A stretch of 64,000 nucleotides of DNA from NCBI GenBank assembly GCA_039028795.1, contig JBCCHJ010000013.1, forward strand, positions 41,450-105,449, read 5' to 3'. Of this stretch, positions 8,824 through 17,115 are shown one piece after another. The notes below the pieces were generated by a model. It did no database searches. It was not told the origin of the DNA and saw nothing but the letters and a program-made list of their open reading frames with translations. A program made the position numbers and the translations under genes. Positions within the stretch are counted from its first letter, which is position 1, and each line of letters opens with the position of its first letter. The DNA is from Thermohalobaculum sp039028795. GTDB lineage: Bacteria > Pseudomonadota > Alphaproteobacteria > Rhodobacterales > Rhodobacteraceae.

Positions 8824-8909
8824 GCGTGCGTTCCCGTAGATTCTGCTGTCAGACTCAGCCTCAAATGCCTATGCTGTTCAGTGCCGGGCCGCAAGTTGGT
8901 CCCGGCCTG

Positions 8910-9071
8910 TTCTCAGGGCGGGGTGAAAGTCCCCACCGGCGGTGACGGGTGCAAAACCCGAAGCCCGCGAGCGCTTTCGTGTAGACCGGGTTGTCAGACC
9001 CGGCTGGATGAAAGGTCAGCAGATCTGGTGCGATTCCAGAGCCGACGGTGATAGTCCGGATGAAAGAGAAC
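8910..9071 (+). ncRNA. FMN riboswitch (RFN element)
   Basis: The canonical conserved blocks are present in order: TTCTCAGGGCGGGGTGAAAG, then CCCCACCGGCGGT, a P3 region with AGCCCGCGAGCG, GTCAGCAGATCTGGTG, TCCAGAGCCGACGGT, and the closing ATAGTCCGGATGAAAGAGAA. The first and last blocks form the P1 stem. FMN binding normally represses, by terminator or by hiding the ribosome site. It is 85 nt upstream of ribH on the same strand, and no obvious intrinsic terminator lies between, so translational control is more likely. Confidence 0.97.
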
Positions 9072-9156
9072 GGCGAAGCGACGGCCGAGGTGCATCCCGC
9101 ACCCGTCTGCCCTTTCGTCAGCCCTGAGGTCTTGGGACGGATGAAAGGAGACAACG

Positions 9157-9618
9157 ATGTCAAACACCCAAGCCCTCACCGATCAAAAGATCGCGCTGAT
9201 TCAAGCCCGCTGGCACGCCGATATTGTCGATCAGGCACGTCTTGGCCTGTTAGAGGCCCTGCCCCCCGGCATGACCGTTGATGTGGTCGATGTGCCCGGT
9301 GCGTTGGAAATCCCCCTGACCGCAAAGCGGCTGGCCCAGACCGGCCAGTATGGCGCGGTGATCGGGGCTGCCTTTGTGGTCGATGGTGGAATATACCGAC
9401 ACGACTTCGTCGCGGGCACCGTGGTCGATGCGCTGGTCCGCGTTGGGTTGGAAACCGATGTGCCGGTGCTCTCGGTGGTGCTGACCCCGCATCAGTATCA
9501 AGAGACAGAGCAGCACAATTCGTTCTTCCACGACCACTTCAGGGTCAAAGGGATCGAGGCTGCACACGCCGCGCTATCGATGTTGTCACCAGCTACGGCC
9601 ACAACGCTGGCGGCGTGA
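9157..9618 (+). CDS. ribH: 6,7-dimethyl-8-ribityllumazine synthase, type II
   Basis: This is the penultimate enzyme of riboflavin synthesis: it condenses 5-amino-6-ribitylamino-uracil with 3,4-dihydroxy-2-butanone 4-phosphate. It has 153 residues, with substrate loops at W19 (QARWH) and PGALEIP (47-53) and the catalytic His82 in YRHDF. The QARWH start and the overall pattern match the decameric type II (RibH2) enzymes of Brucella and Rhizobiales rather than the icosahedral type I. It stands alone under the FMN riboswitch; no other rib gene is in the window, so it may be a second lumazine synthase. The ATG follows AAAGGAGA. Confidence 0.95.
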   Translation: MSNTQALTDQKIALIQARWHADIVDQARLGLLEALPPGMTVDVVDVPGALEIPLTAKRLAQTGQYGAVIGAAFVVDGGIYRHDFVAGTVVDALVRVGLETDVPVLSVVLTPHQYQETEQHNSFFHDHFRVKGIEAAHAALSMLSPATATTLAA

Positions 9619-9626
9619 GAAAATCT

Positions 9627-9652
9627 GCGGGGTGCGATTTACCGCACCCCGC
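9627..9652 (+). terminator. Hairpin after ribH
   Basis: A perfect 10-bp stem, GCGGGGTGCG / CGCACCCCGC, encloses a 6-nt loop, 8 nt after the ribH stop. There is no T-run after it, so it may act as a Rho-assisted terminator or as an mRNA 3'-end stabiliser. Confidence 0.6.
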
Positions 9653-9710
9653 CCAGACGGATAGGTTTACAAGGCACGTTAGAGGCTGAAGCTTAATCTC
9701 GGAGCGCATT

Positions 9711-10505
9711 ATGAAACGATCCTTCACCCTTACCTCTATTGCCCTCACAGCCGTGTTTGCCATCGCGTGCCAGCCAAGCGCCCAGCACGGATCCGGCACG
9801 GCGACCGCGAAAGAGCCGTCAGTCACACAAACCGGTGGTCAGACCTGCATCCGCTCGGACGGTCTGCCGAACCACACGACGGGACAATTTCCCAATCGCG
9901 GGAACCCGAACCGCATCCGGCCGCAAAGGATCAACGTCTGCGTCTCCAGCACACCACGGAAAGGCTCGACCCCCATCGAGGTGCGCGGCTCGATGGGCAT
10001 CGCGGTGAACGGCGTCATGATCCGGCCCGGCACAGCGGATTGGTATGATCCGCGCTCGCCTCGGGGCTTCAGCCGCGATCGGTCTTCGGGATGGAACCTG
10101 GAAGGCATGGGTGCCGGGGTTCAACTCGGCCTTGATCAGAACAACGCCCATGTCGACCCGCGCGGGCTCTACCACTATCACGGCATTCCGACCGGACTGG
10201 TCTCGAAACTGCAGGACGGCATGATCGGTTGGGCAGCAGATGGGTTTCCGCTGTATCTTGCTGGCCCGGCGGAAACCTCAAGCTGGCGTCTGAAATCCGG
10301 CGAGCGGCCGACGCCGCCCTATGGCGCTTATGACGGCACCTATGTTCAGGACTGGGAGCATCTTTCAGGATCAGGGACCCTGGACCAGTGCAATGGCGGC
10401 CTAAAGAACGGTCAGTTCGTCTACTTTGTGACAGACACCTATCCGTTCTATCCACGCTGCCTCTGGGGCCAGCCCAGCCAGGATTTCCGACCACCCCGCC
10501 GTTAA
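9711..10505 (+). CDS. YHYH-domain exported protein, possible lipoprotein
   Basis: This 264-residue protein has a signal sequence that ends at a cysteine (FAIAC, C20), so a lipoprotein is possible although the lipobox is not ideal. The body contains the hallmark NNAHVDPRGLYHYHGIP segment of YHYH-domain proteins, with several more Cys and His residues that might bind a metal. The function of the family is not established. The 3' end runs into GTTAACGTTAAC, a 12-bp perfect palindrome that includes the stop codon. Confidence 0.8.
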   Translation: MKRSFTLTSIALTAVFAIACQPSAQHGSGTATAKEPSVTQTGGQTCIRSDGLPNHTTGQFPNRGNPNRIRPQRINVCVSSTPRKGSTPIEVRGSMGIAVNGVMIRPGTADWYDPRSPRGFSRDRSSGWNLEGMGAGVQLGLDQNNAHVDPRGLYHYHGIPTGLVSKLQDGMIGWAADGFPLYLAGPAETSSWRLKSGERPTPPYGAYDGTYVQDWEHLSGSGTLDQCNGGLKNGQFVYFVTDTYPFYPRCLWGQPSQDFRPPRR

Positions 10506-10528
10506 CGTTAACCGGTCGACTTTCTGTA

Positions 10529-10594
10529 CATACAGATGACATACGCATGGCATACCGATGGCATACACATGCTGTACGCATGGCATACCGGTGG
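10529..10594 (+). repeat. Six 11-bp direct repeats
   Basis: Six head-to-tail units of exactly 11 bp fill this 66-bp stretch, consensus CATACSCATGG. The units start at 10529, 10540, 10551, 10562, 10573 and 10584. The inner units differ at one to four bases and the first is the most diverged. They lie between the YHYH gene and the convergent smpB. One turn of B-DNA per unit would put the same bases on one face of the helix. Confidence 0.85.
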
Positions 10595-10702
10595 ATTCCC
10601 AGCGTAAGCGGAGTTAACCAGCCCGACAGCCCGTTGCTTTGCAAACGGCGAGAGGGGCCTGCGTGCCATGTAGGACAGGTGGAAACCCATCCGAAATCGG
10701 TC

Positions 10703-11185
10703 TCACCCACGCTCGCGCATCAACCGGGCCTTGTCGCGTTGCCAGTCGCGTTTCGCCTCGGTCTGACGCTTGTCCGGGGCTCTCTTACCCTTGGCCAAAC
10801 CCAACAGCAGCTTCGCGCGGCCTTTCTCGTTGAAATAGAGTTTCAATGGAACAAGCGTCATGCCCTGACGCCCGGTCGCCTGCCACATCTTCGCGATTTC
10901 TCGCTTCTTGGCCAATAACTTACGCCGGCGGCGTTCCTCGTGGCTGTTCGCCTCGGACTTGGCGTGGCTGAAGGGTGGGATATAGGCGTTGACCAGCCAA
11001 AGCTCGCCATTTTCCACGGCCGCATAGCTTTCGGTGATATTGGCCGAGCCTTCACGCAAGGCCTTTACCTCGGACCCTTGAAGAGCAATCCCGGTCTCGA
11101 TGGTGTCTTCAATGAAATAGTCATAGCGCGCCCGCCGGTTCTCGGCGGTCGGGGAATTAACCGGCTTTTTAGCTTTATTTGACAT
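10703..11185 (-). CDS. smpB: SsrA-binding protein SmpB
   Basis: This is the trans-translation factor that carries tmRNA to stalled ribosomes (160 residues). The family pattern is clear: ENRRARYDYFIEDTIETGI, LQGSEVKALREG, PPFSHA, RKLLAKKREI and the basic tail KRDWQRDKARLMRERG, which folds in the ribosomal A-site. The start at 11185 is preferred to the in-frame ATG 39 nt upstream, since SmpB proteins begin with a short Lys-rich stretch as here. Confidence 0.96.
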   Translation of the reverse strand: MSNKAKKPVNSPTAENRRARYDYFIEDTIETGIALQGSEVKALREGSANITESYAAVENGELWLVNAYIPPFSHAKSEANSHEERRRRKLLAKKREIAKMWQATGRQGMTLVPLKLYFNEKGRAKLLLGLAKGKRAPDKRQTEAKRDWQRDKARLMRERG

Positions 11186-11230
11186 AAGGCGCGCGGATAT
11201 GGAGCACCCGGTCCGCGCTGTCAACGTCTG

Positions 11231-11536
11231 TCAGGGCAAATCGAAGGCGCAACGGTCCTTTGCGTGGCGTTTGAAGACCTGAATTGCATCGTAGAACGCT
11301 TCGGCGCCGGAATGCCCTTTGATCGCGGCGATCTCGGCAACCGAAACTTGTTGGCCCAGATAATCGGCGATAACCGAATGAATCGAGACGCGCACATGGT
11401 CGTCGGCAACCTGTTGCAAACAGGCGCATTCGACGTCAATGCCGATGTCTCGGGCCAGGCAGGATTTGTGGATCAACCCATCTTCCGCGGCCAGGGCCGG
11501 CGCGGCCAACAAGGACAGTGCAATTACGGCCCTCAA
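11231..11536 (-). CDS. Small secreted protein, unknown function
   Basis: This is a 101-residue exported protein: signal peptide MRAVIALSLLAAPALA, then about 85 residues with four cysteines (SCLARD, ECAC, DRCAF), enough for two disulfides in the periplasm. Its ATG overlaps the dapA stop by 4 nt (ATGA at 11536-11533), so it is probably made from the dapA transcript. I do not recognise a family. Confidence 0.7.
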   Translation of the reverse strand: MRAVIALSLLAAPALAAEDGLIHKSCLARDIGIDVECACLQQVADDHVRVSIHSVIADYLGQQVSVAEIAAIKGHSGAEAFYDAIQVFKRHAKDRCAFDLP

Positions 11537-12429
11537 TTCAGCAGGCCTGCATGCACCATGGCGTCACGTATTTCGCCTTGGACGCCCTCGCTGACCGGGA
11601 CGTGCGGCAACCTGACATCGTTTTCGCAGCGGCCCAGCAGCGAAAGACCATATTTCGCGCCAACCAGCCCAGGCTCCAGAAAAATCGCACGATGCAACGG
11701 CATCAGGCGATCCTGCAGTTCCAGGGCCTTTGCCTGGTCACCGTTGAGCGAGGCTTCCTGGAACTCGGCACAAAGCCGCGGGGCGACATTTGCCGTGACC
11801 GAAATACAGCCGACCCCGCCATGGGCATTGAACCCCAGGGCTGACGGATCTTCTGCAGAAAGTTGAATGAAGTCATGGCCACAGAGCGCCCGGTGCATTG
11901 TTACACGCATCATGTCCGCAGTGGCATCTTTAGTGCCGACGATGTTCTTCAACTTCGACATCCGGCCCATCGTTTCCGGTGTGATGTCGATGACGGAGCG
12001 GCCCGGGATATTGTAGACAAAGATGGGCAGATCGCAGCAATCGTTCAGCGCTTTGTAATGCTGATAAAGCCCTTCCTGCGTCGGCTTGTTGTAGTAGGGC
12101 GTCACCACCAGCGCCGCATCCGCGCCGACCTTATCAGCATGCTGCATCAGGCCAATCGCTTCTGCGGTGTTGTTCGACCCCGCGCCCGCGATAACCGGCA
12201 CCCTGCCAGCAGCATGCTCGACGACGATTTCAACCACCCGTTCGTGCTCGGCGTGGCTCAGCGTCGGACTTTCCCCGGTCGTGCCGACGGGGACCAGGCC
12301 ATGGCTGCCCTCTGCAATGTGCCAATCCACAAGGTCCCGCATACCGGCTTCGTCAATCTCGCCATCTTTGAAAGGGGTCACCAAGGCTGGCATAGATCCC
12401 CGAAATGCAGCGCCGTTGGCACGTCCCAT
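11533..12429 (-). CDS. dapA: 4-hydroxy-tetrahydrodipicolinate synthase
   Basis: This enzyme joins pyruvate and aspartate semialdehyde at the first committed step of lysine and diaminopimelate synthesis (298 residues, TIM barrel). GTTGESPTLS is the phosphate-like loop, YYNKPTQEG carries the catalytic Tyr, and the Schiff-base Lys is in GTKDATAD. The ATG at 12429 has AGGAG at ideal spacing, so the longer upstream frame is not used. A small secreted protein is translationally coupled downstream. Confidence 0.96.
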   Translation of the reverse strand: MGRANGAAFRGSMPALVTPFKDGEIDEAGMRDLVDWHIAEGSHGLVPVGTTGESPTLSHAEHERVVEIVVEHAAGRVPVIAGAGSNNTAEAIGLMQHADKVGADAALVVTPYYNKPTQEGLYQHYKALNDCCDLPIFVYNIPGRSVIDITPETMGRMSKLKNIVGTKDATADMMRVTMHRALCGHDFIQLSAEDPSALGFNAHGGVGCISVTANVAPRLCAEFQEASLNGDQAKALELQDRLMPLHRAIFLEPGLVGAKYGLSLLGRCENDVRLPHVPVSEGVQGEIRDAMVHAGLLN

Positions 12430-12622
12430 CACACATCTCCTGATACTTTCCGGCCTCCTATAACCACACCGCTCCAAGCGCTGCAAGCAAGCAAGGGTGA
12501 TCAAAGGCATCAATCCGATCGATTGTTTTGCATTTCACTAAATCGAGGGGTGAACCCTGACACAAGACTTGGTAGGTTATCGTCCGAGTCATACGCCATA
12601 CGGTCCTATTGAGGAGATATTC

Positions 12623-14251
12623 GTGCGGACTATCCTCCAGCTTCAGACCTTCGCAGCGGCACTTTTGCTTGGCTTTATCGTCGCTTGGACGCCGATTCCA
12701 ACGCAGGCGCTCAACTTAAACCAAGCCCAACAAGATGGCTTTTTGATTTCCGAAGCTCTCTCGATCGCATCCTCTGAAGGATGGGAGGCAGCGCAAGCTC
12801 ATGTGGCCGGCGCCGACCCCCTGATCCAGGACATTGTGCTATGGCGCAAACTTCGTGCCGGGCGCGGCACGGTTGATGAATACAATGGCTATATCCGCCG
12901 CAGGCCCGACTGGCCGGGAGGCGAGATCCTGGGTGACGTCGTTCTCGGACGAGACCGCGGAAGCTCGGCGAATTCGTTGTTTGGCGTGGCCGCGGAAAAC
13001 TGGGGTGCGTTTGCGCGCCAGATGCGGCGGAACAATTTTGAAGAAGCCGAGGCGATCCTGCTGCCCATCACGTCAAATCCCGGTAATTTGGGCAATCCGG
13101 AAGTTTGGGCGAAACGGCGTTTGGTCCTTGCCCGCTGGGGTGCGCGGAACGGGCGGCACGCGTCGGCCTATCAGATTGCAAGCCAACACCATCTGACGCC
13201 TGCTGTAGGCTATTCCTACTCCGACAGCGAATGGGTCGCGGGCTGGATCGCGTTGCGGAAGTTGAATGATCCTCAGCGCGCCATTGGTCACTTCAAACGG
13301 TTTCGGGACTCCGTCGAAACGCCGATCAGCCTGGGCCGCGGGGGCTATTGGCTGGGCCGGGCCTATGAAGCAGCAGGTGATCGGACGACTGCCAACGGCT
13401 GGTATAAGGATGCCGCGCAGTACCAGACCTCTTTCTACGGCCAACTGGCCGCTGCAAAGATCGGGGCGACGGGCAACCCTCAACTCACCATCAACGCGCT
13501 TCCGGATTGGAAGTCTAATCCGGCGATGAAGTCGGATAATGTTCGGCTGGCGGCAACTCTGTTCTATGCGGGCCAGGACAGCCTGGCGATGGCGATGTTT
13601 TCCCGGCTGGGCGAAAACCTGCCAATCGGGGCGCTGGCGTCGCTGACTGATCTGGTGCTGGATATGAACCAGCCCCATTATGCCGTACGCATCGCTAAAA
13701 AAGCCGCACGCCGCGGCGTCCTGATTTACCCCGCCTACTATCCGGTTCATGAAATAGGGAAGTACACGACCAAGGTCGAACCTGCGTTCGCGCTGGCAAT
13801 TGCCCGACAGGAAACCGAATTGAACCCCCGGGCCATCAGTCGGGCGGGGGCCCGGGGACTGATGCAATTGATGCCGGCAACCGCCCGGCGCGTTGCCGGC
13901 TGGATCGGCGAGGATTATTCCCGCAGCCGCTTGCTGGATGATTGGCGTTATAATGTTCGGCTCGGCGAAGCATATCTAGCAACGCGCACGAGCCAGTTTT
14001 CAGGATCCTACGTTATGGCTGCCGCGGCATATAACGCAGGTGCAGGCCGGGTCGATCAGTGGAATGGGGAGTATGGCGACCCGCGGTTGGGCCAGATCGA
14101 TATCCTGGACTGGATGGAACAGATTCCGTTTTCCGAAACCCGCAACTATGTGCAACGGGTCATGGAGGGGCTTTATGTCTACCGGTCGCGGCTTTCCGGC
14201 GTGGCGGGTCCCATGACCCTGCAACAGGACATTACGCGCGGGATCAGATAG
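12623..14251 (+). CDS. slt: Soluble lytic murein transglycosylase
   Basis: This is a periplasmic enzyme that cleaves peptidoglycan between MurNAc and GlcNAc, forming 1,6-anhydro ends (542 residues). A signal peptide (ending PTQA) is followed by a long helical superhelix domain and a C-terminal SLT domain: the catalytic Glu397 in RQETELNP, then GARGLMQLMPATA and AAAYNAGAGRV. GTG at 12623 is taken as the start because GAGGAG lies 6 nt before it. It is divergent from dapA, an interesting pairing of wall-precursor synthesis and wall turnover. Confidence 0.94.
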   Translation: MRTILQLQTFAAALLLGFIVAWTPIPTQALNLNQAQQDGFLISEALSIASSEGWEAAQAHVAGADPLIQDIVLWRKLRAGRGTVDEYNGYIRRRPDWPGGEILGDVVLGRDRGSSANSLFGVAAENWGAFARQMRRNNFEEAEAILLPITSNPGNLGNPEVWAKRRLVLARWGARNGRHASAYQIASQHHLTPAVGYSYSDSEWVAGWIALRKLNDPQRAIGHFKRFRDSVETPISLGRGGYWLGRAYEAAGDRTTANGWYKDAAQYQTSFYGQLAAAKIGATGNPQLTINALPDWKSNPAMKSDNVRLAATLFYAGQDSLAMAMFSRLGENLPIGALASLTDLVLDMNQPHYAVRIAKKAARRGVLIYPAYYPVHEIGKYTTKVEPAFALAIARQETELNPRAISRAGARGLMQLMPATARRVAGWIGEDYSRSRLLDDWRYNVRLGEAYLATRTSQFSGSYVMAAAAYNAGAGRVDQWNGEYGDPRLGQIDILDWMEQIPFSETRNYVQRVMEGLYVYRSRLSGVAGPMTLQQDITRGIR

Positions 14252-14318
14252 TCGATCCTGCCGTCAGGACCAATACAGGCGGCGCACCCAGGAAGGATGC
14301 AAGGCGTGATAGACTCTT

Positions 14319-14340
14319 CCCCTGATTGATTCTTCAGGGG
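14319..14340 (+). promoter_or_regulatory. Hairpin covering the ribosome site of the 14346 gene
   Basis: CCCCTGA (14319-14325) pairs perfectly with TCAGGGG (14334-14340) around an 8-nt loop. The right arm holds the only Shine-Dalgarno-like purines (AGGGG), 5 nt before the ATG at 14346. Folding would hide the ribosome site. Regulatory use is inferred. Confidence 0.4.
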
Positions 14341-14345
14341 CGGAA

Positions 14346-15482
14346 ATGAGTTTCTTGAAAGATGTTAGGGGCCATCTGAAACGCGGTGCAAAGAACGTAG
14401 AAAAGACCGCAAAGAAGGCCAAATCAAAGATCGACAAAGCGACGGCGCCGATTGATGACTTGGTAGAGGACGCGTTCGAGAAGGCAGTAGATGGCACCAA
14501 GACCACTCTACGAGAAACCGGCGATTTCGCTAAAGATCGCGCCGAAGGTGTCGGCGATTTCGTTGAAAAGGTTGCCGATAGCAAACCCGTTGAACGCATA
14601 AAAGATGCCGGAGAGTTCATCGGCGATGGCCTAAAAGAAATCGGCGGCAATATCGGAGAGGCCATCGAGCCGATCGCGCGTCCTGTGGGCGATGGCTTCA
14701 AAGAACTGGGCATAGAAATTAAACGCTTTGCAGATGAGGCCGCTGAAAAAGGCATGGCCTTCGTCAAGGACAAGATCGACAACAACCAGGATTTTCAACG
14801 CTCGATCGCCGCCATCAAGAATCACGGTAGGATCATCAATGCGTTGGGGAACACCCACGAATTGATGAAAGACAAAGAGGTCCGCAAAGAAATATTTGGG
14901 GATGTCGTCAATCCAATCCGCCGAAACGAAGTTCGCGGCGTCGATGCGCAACAAAAAATCGACGGCCTGGCAACACATCCTGCGATGGCAGAGTTGATGG
15001 AAGCCGGTGAAGACTCGGACTACGACGGTTGGTGCATCTCCTTAGGAGGGGTTCTAGATGTGCCGGGCCTAGGTGTCGGCGGCCAAGCTGCAGGCGGTGT
15101 GCTTTTAGCCCCGGCTCGGGTCTACGGTGCGCTGAGTTGGAGCCTGGGGATGGCAGTGGGCATAAACGCAGATGTCCAAATCGGCTTTTGGTTTCGAAAA
15201 GTTTAGGCAATGTCCGGCAAGTTCTACTCGATCGAAGTCGATCTGCATGTGCCGCAAATCGTACTAGGGGGCTTGCCTACTGGCGCCAGCCTTGCTGTCA
15301 GCTTCGACACCAAAGATATCTGGGAAATGGGCTTTGCCAATGTGCCGGGATCCAGTTTCACTGACCCGATCGACACTACGCATGATCACGGTCTCCAGGG
15401 GTTTGTGATCAGTGGCGGCGTCGGTGTTGGGGGTGAGCTGTTCAACCGCGCATCGGGGCACACCTGGGTTACCGGAACTTGA
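14346..15482 (+). pseudogene. Unrecognised protein interrupted by one in-frame TAG
   Basis: Two ORFs, 14346-15206 (286 residues) and 15210-15482 (90 residues), lie in the same frame and are separated only by TAG GCA. Read through, they make one protein of about 377 residues. The first 200 residues are a charged, amphipathic, Lys/Asp/Glu-rich helical region without a signal peptide. The rest is rich in Gly and beta-prone (GLGVGGQAAGG, DVQIGFWF, then SGKFYSIEVDLHV and GFVISGGVGVGG), and the pattern of alternating residues continues across the stop. So it looks like a single beta domain cut by a nonsense codon, unless the stop is read through. I do not recognise the family. Confidence 0.6.
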
Positions 15483-15539
15483 TTTACTTGGACCAGGTCG
15501 CCGGGCCTGTACGCGAAAGCCAACCTTGCCTTCGTATAT

Positions 15540-15569
15540 ATTTGACCGATCGTTCCAAACTAGTATAGT
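15540..15569 (+). promoter_or_regulatory. tetR promoter with embedded operator
   Basis: The -35 TTGACC (15542-15547) and -10 TATAGT (15564-15569) are 16 nt apart. The spacer holds the left copy of a 23-bp element (15540-15562) with core CGATCGTTCCAAACTA, which recurs inverted at 16169-16191. The expected RNA start falls on or beside the ATG at 15576, so the transcript may be leaderless. Autorepression by the TetR protein is the simplest reading. Confidence 0.65.
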
Positions 15570-15575
15570 CACAGC

Positions 15576-16151
15576 ATGCCCTGGGAAAAAAAATACAATG
15601 AACCAGACGTTTTGGACCGCGCTATGCGTGCCTTTTGGTCACGAGGCTACGAAGCGACATCTATGTCCGACTTGGTCGCTGCGACGGGGATTAATCGTGG
15701 CAGCATCTATTCAGCATTTAATGACAAACGCGGGCTATTTCTGAAAGCGCTAAAGCATTACGATCGCGCACATAGGGCGGACTTTTTGGACCGTCTGGCG
15801 CAAACGCACTCACCACGCGATGCTATCTTGCAAGCTTTTGCAGCCGCTGCGCAACGCGAATCCGATCATCCGCCTGGGTGTCTCTTGGTCAATACAGCTC
15901 TCGAGCTTTCTCCCCACGATCCGGAAGTTGCAGCAATGGTTCAAAGTAGCCTTGATCAAGTGAAGCTCTTCTTCTGCGCCATGCTGCGCGCAGCCCGAAG
16001 GGCTGGCACGATTCCAGCGGATGTTTCTGTCGAAGAGAAAGGCGCCGCCTTGCTTAGCCTCTTCTTAGGCCTGCGCGTGATGGCGCGCGCCGGAATGAAT
16101 GACGAAGGCACCCAGGCTGTCCTTGATCAGGCGGAGGCGATGTTGGGCTGA
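15576..16151 (+). CDS. TetR/AcrR-family transcriptional regulator
   Basis: This is a 191-residue repressor: an N-terminal TetR helix-turn-helix (about 9-55, with FWSRGYEATSMSDLVAATG and the recognition helix NRGSIYSAFNDKRGLF) and a C-terminal helical ligand/dimer domain with a single Cys (PPGCLLVN). No ribosome site precedes the ATG, which sits right after the promoter's -10. The next gene, an AhpD-like enzyme, carries the same operator-like element, so the pair is probably a stress-responsive unit. The ligand is unknown. Confidence 0.9.
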   Translation: MPWEKKYNEPDVLDRAMRAFWSRGYEATSMSDLVAATGINRGSIYSAFNDKRGLFLKALKHYDRAHRADFLDRLAQTHSPRDAILQAFAAAAQRESDHPPGCLLVNTALELSPHDPEVAAMVQSSLDQVKLFFCAMLRAARRAGTIPADVSVEEKGAALLSLFLGLRVMARAGMNDEGTQAVLDQAEAMLG

Positions 16152-16168
16152 AGCCAAAAATTTTTCGC

Positions 16169-16191
16169 TAGTTTGGAACGATCGATCAAAT
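16169..16191 (-). promoter_or_regulatory. Second copy of the TetR operator-like element
   Basis: Read on the minus strand this matches 22 of 23 bases of 15540-15562. It lies 18 nt before the ATG at 16210, between the regulator gene and its likely target. It contains the palindrome CGATCG inside TTTG..CAAA arms. Confidence 0.7.
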
Positions 16192-16209
16192 AGAAGGGAG
16201 AACGAGAAA

Positions 16210-16779
16210 ATGAGCGTATCTTATGTGGAACGGGAACAAGCCTCGCCAGAAACCCACGCCTTCTATGACAGGGCAGAGGAGCGGTTTCAGGCACTGTTGA
16301 ACATCTTCAAGGTTTTCGGGCACCACCCTGAGTATGGCAACGCCTTCACCGATCTGATCATGGCGATCCTTAAAGATGGCGAAATCGACTGGTTGACGAA
16401 AGAGCTGCTTATCCTGAAGGCAACTCAGGGCAACGATTGTCAGTACTGCGTAATCCAGCATGAACGCCTTTGCGATATGCTGGGTTTGCCCGCTGAAAAA
16501 GTTGCCGACATCGACGGTGTGAAATACCGCACCAGCCCGCATTTCACACCAGGCGAAGTCGCGCTGTTGGACTTCTGTATCCAAATTGCCGAGGACGCGA
16601 ACCGGGTGCCTAAAGAGCTCTGGGACCGCCTGCATGAACACTGGACGGAACCGCAGATCGTGGACGCGGCGTTCGTGATCACCACCTACATCATGGTCTC
16701 GAAATTCGGCGACTGCCTAGGCGTCGAGCTAGAACCGATGTTTGACGGCGTGAAACCACAACTGACCATCAACCACTGA
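16210..16779 (+). CDS. AhpD-like / carboxymuconolactone decarboxylase-family protein
   Basis: This 189-residue helical protein has the redox motif C-Q-Y-C-x3-H (DCQYCVIQHERL) of alkylhydroperoxidase-D-like proteins, flanked by the usual hydrophobic helices. The ATG at 16210 is chosen (GAGAA ahead of it); the frame is open upstream into the tetR gene. It is the probable target of the TetR regulator, because the element before it is a near-perfect copy of the one in the tetR promoter. Detoxification of a peroxide or quinone-like compound is an inference. Confidence 0.85.
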   Translation: MSVSYVEREQASPETHAFYDRAEERFQALLNIFKVFGHHPEYGNAFTDLIMAILKDGEIDWLTKELLILKATQGNDCQYCVIQHERLCDMLGLPAEKVADIDGVKYRTSPHFTPGEVALLDFCIQIAEDANRVPKELWDRLHEHWTEPQIVDAAFVITTYIMVSKFGDCLGVELEPMFDGVKPQLTINH

Positions 16780-16827
16780 AACGGGAAGTGGCGGCGCGGT
16801 GTTCGCTCTCCGCACCGCCGACACGTC

Positions 16828-17082
16828 ATGCCAGAGATCGAAATCTTCACCGGCCCGAACTGTGTCTATTGCGCGAAAGCAAAAGCTTTGCTGATCCGGC
16901 AGTCATTGGCTTTCAAGGAACGCGATATCAGCGAGGCCGCGGTGTTTCTGGAAATCCGCACGCGCCTGCCCCGGATCAGATCCATCCCGCAGGTCTTCGT
17001 GAACGGAGAACATATCGGCGGCTTTGAAGACCTGGATATCCTGATCAATCGTGGTGACGAACGGCTCCGGGCGGAACCGTGA
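16828..17082 (+). CDS. grxC: Glutaredoxin
   Basis: This is an 84-residue dithiol glutaredoxin that reduces disulfides with glutathione. The active site is C12-V-Y-C15, followed by the cis-Pro loop SIPQVFVNG and the glutathione-binding GGFEDL. C-V-Y-C differs slightly from the classic CPYC. It heads a run of plus-strand genes that continues through 20031. Confidence 0.93.
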   Translation: MPEIEIFTGPNCVYCAKAKALLIRQSLAFKERDISEAAVFLEIRTRLPRIRSIPQVFVNGEHIGGFEDLDILINRGDERLRAEP

Positions 17083-17115
17083 TTGCGTGAGTTGATTGGC
17101 AGGCGTCGCTCGTCC

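Noticed and set aside
10529..10594. The 11-bp repeats as a CRISPR array
   Set aside because: The units have no spacers between them and are far too short; no cas gene is near.
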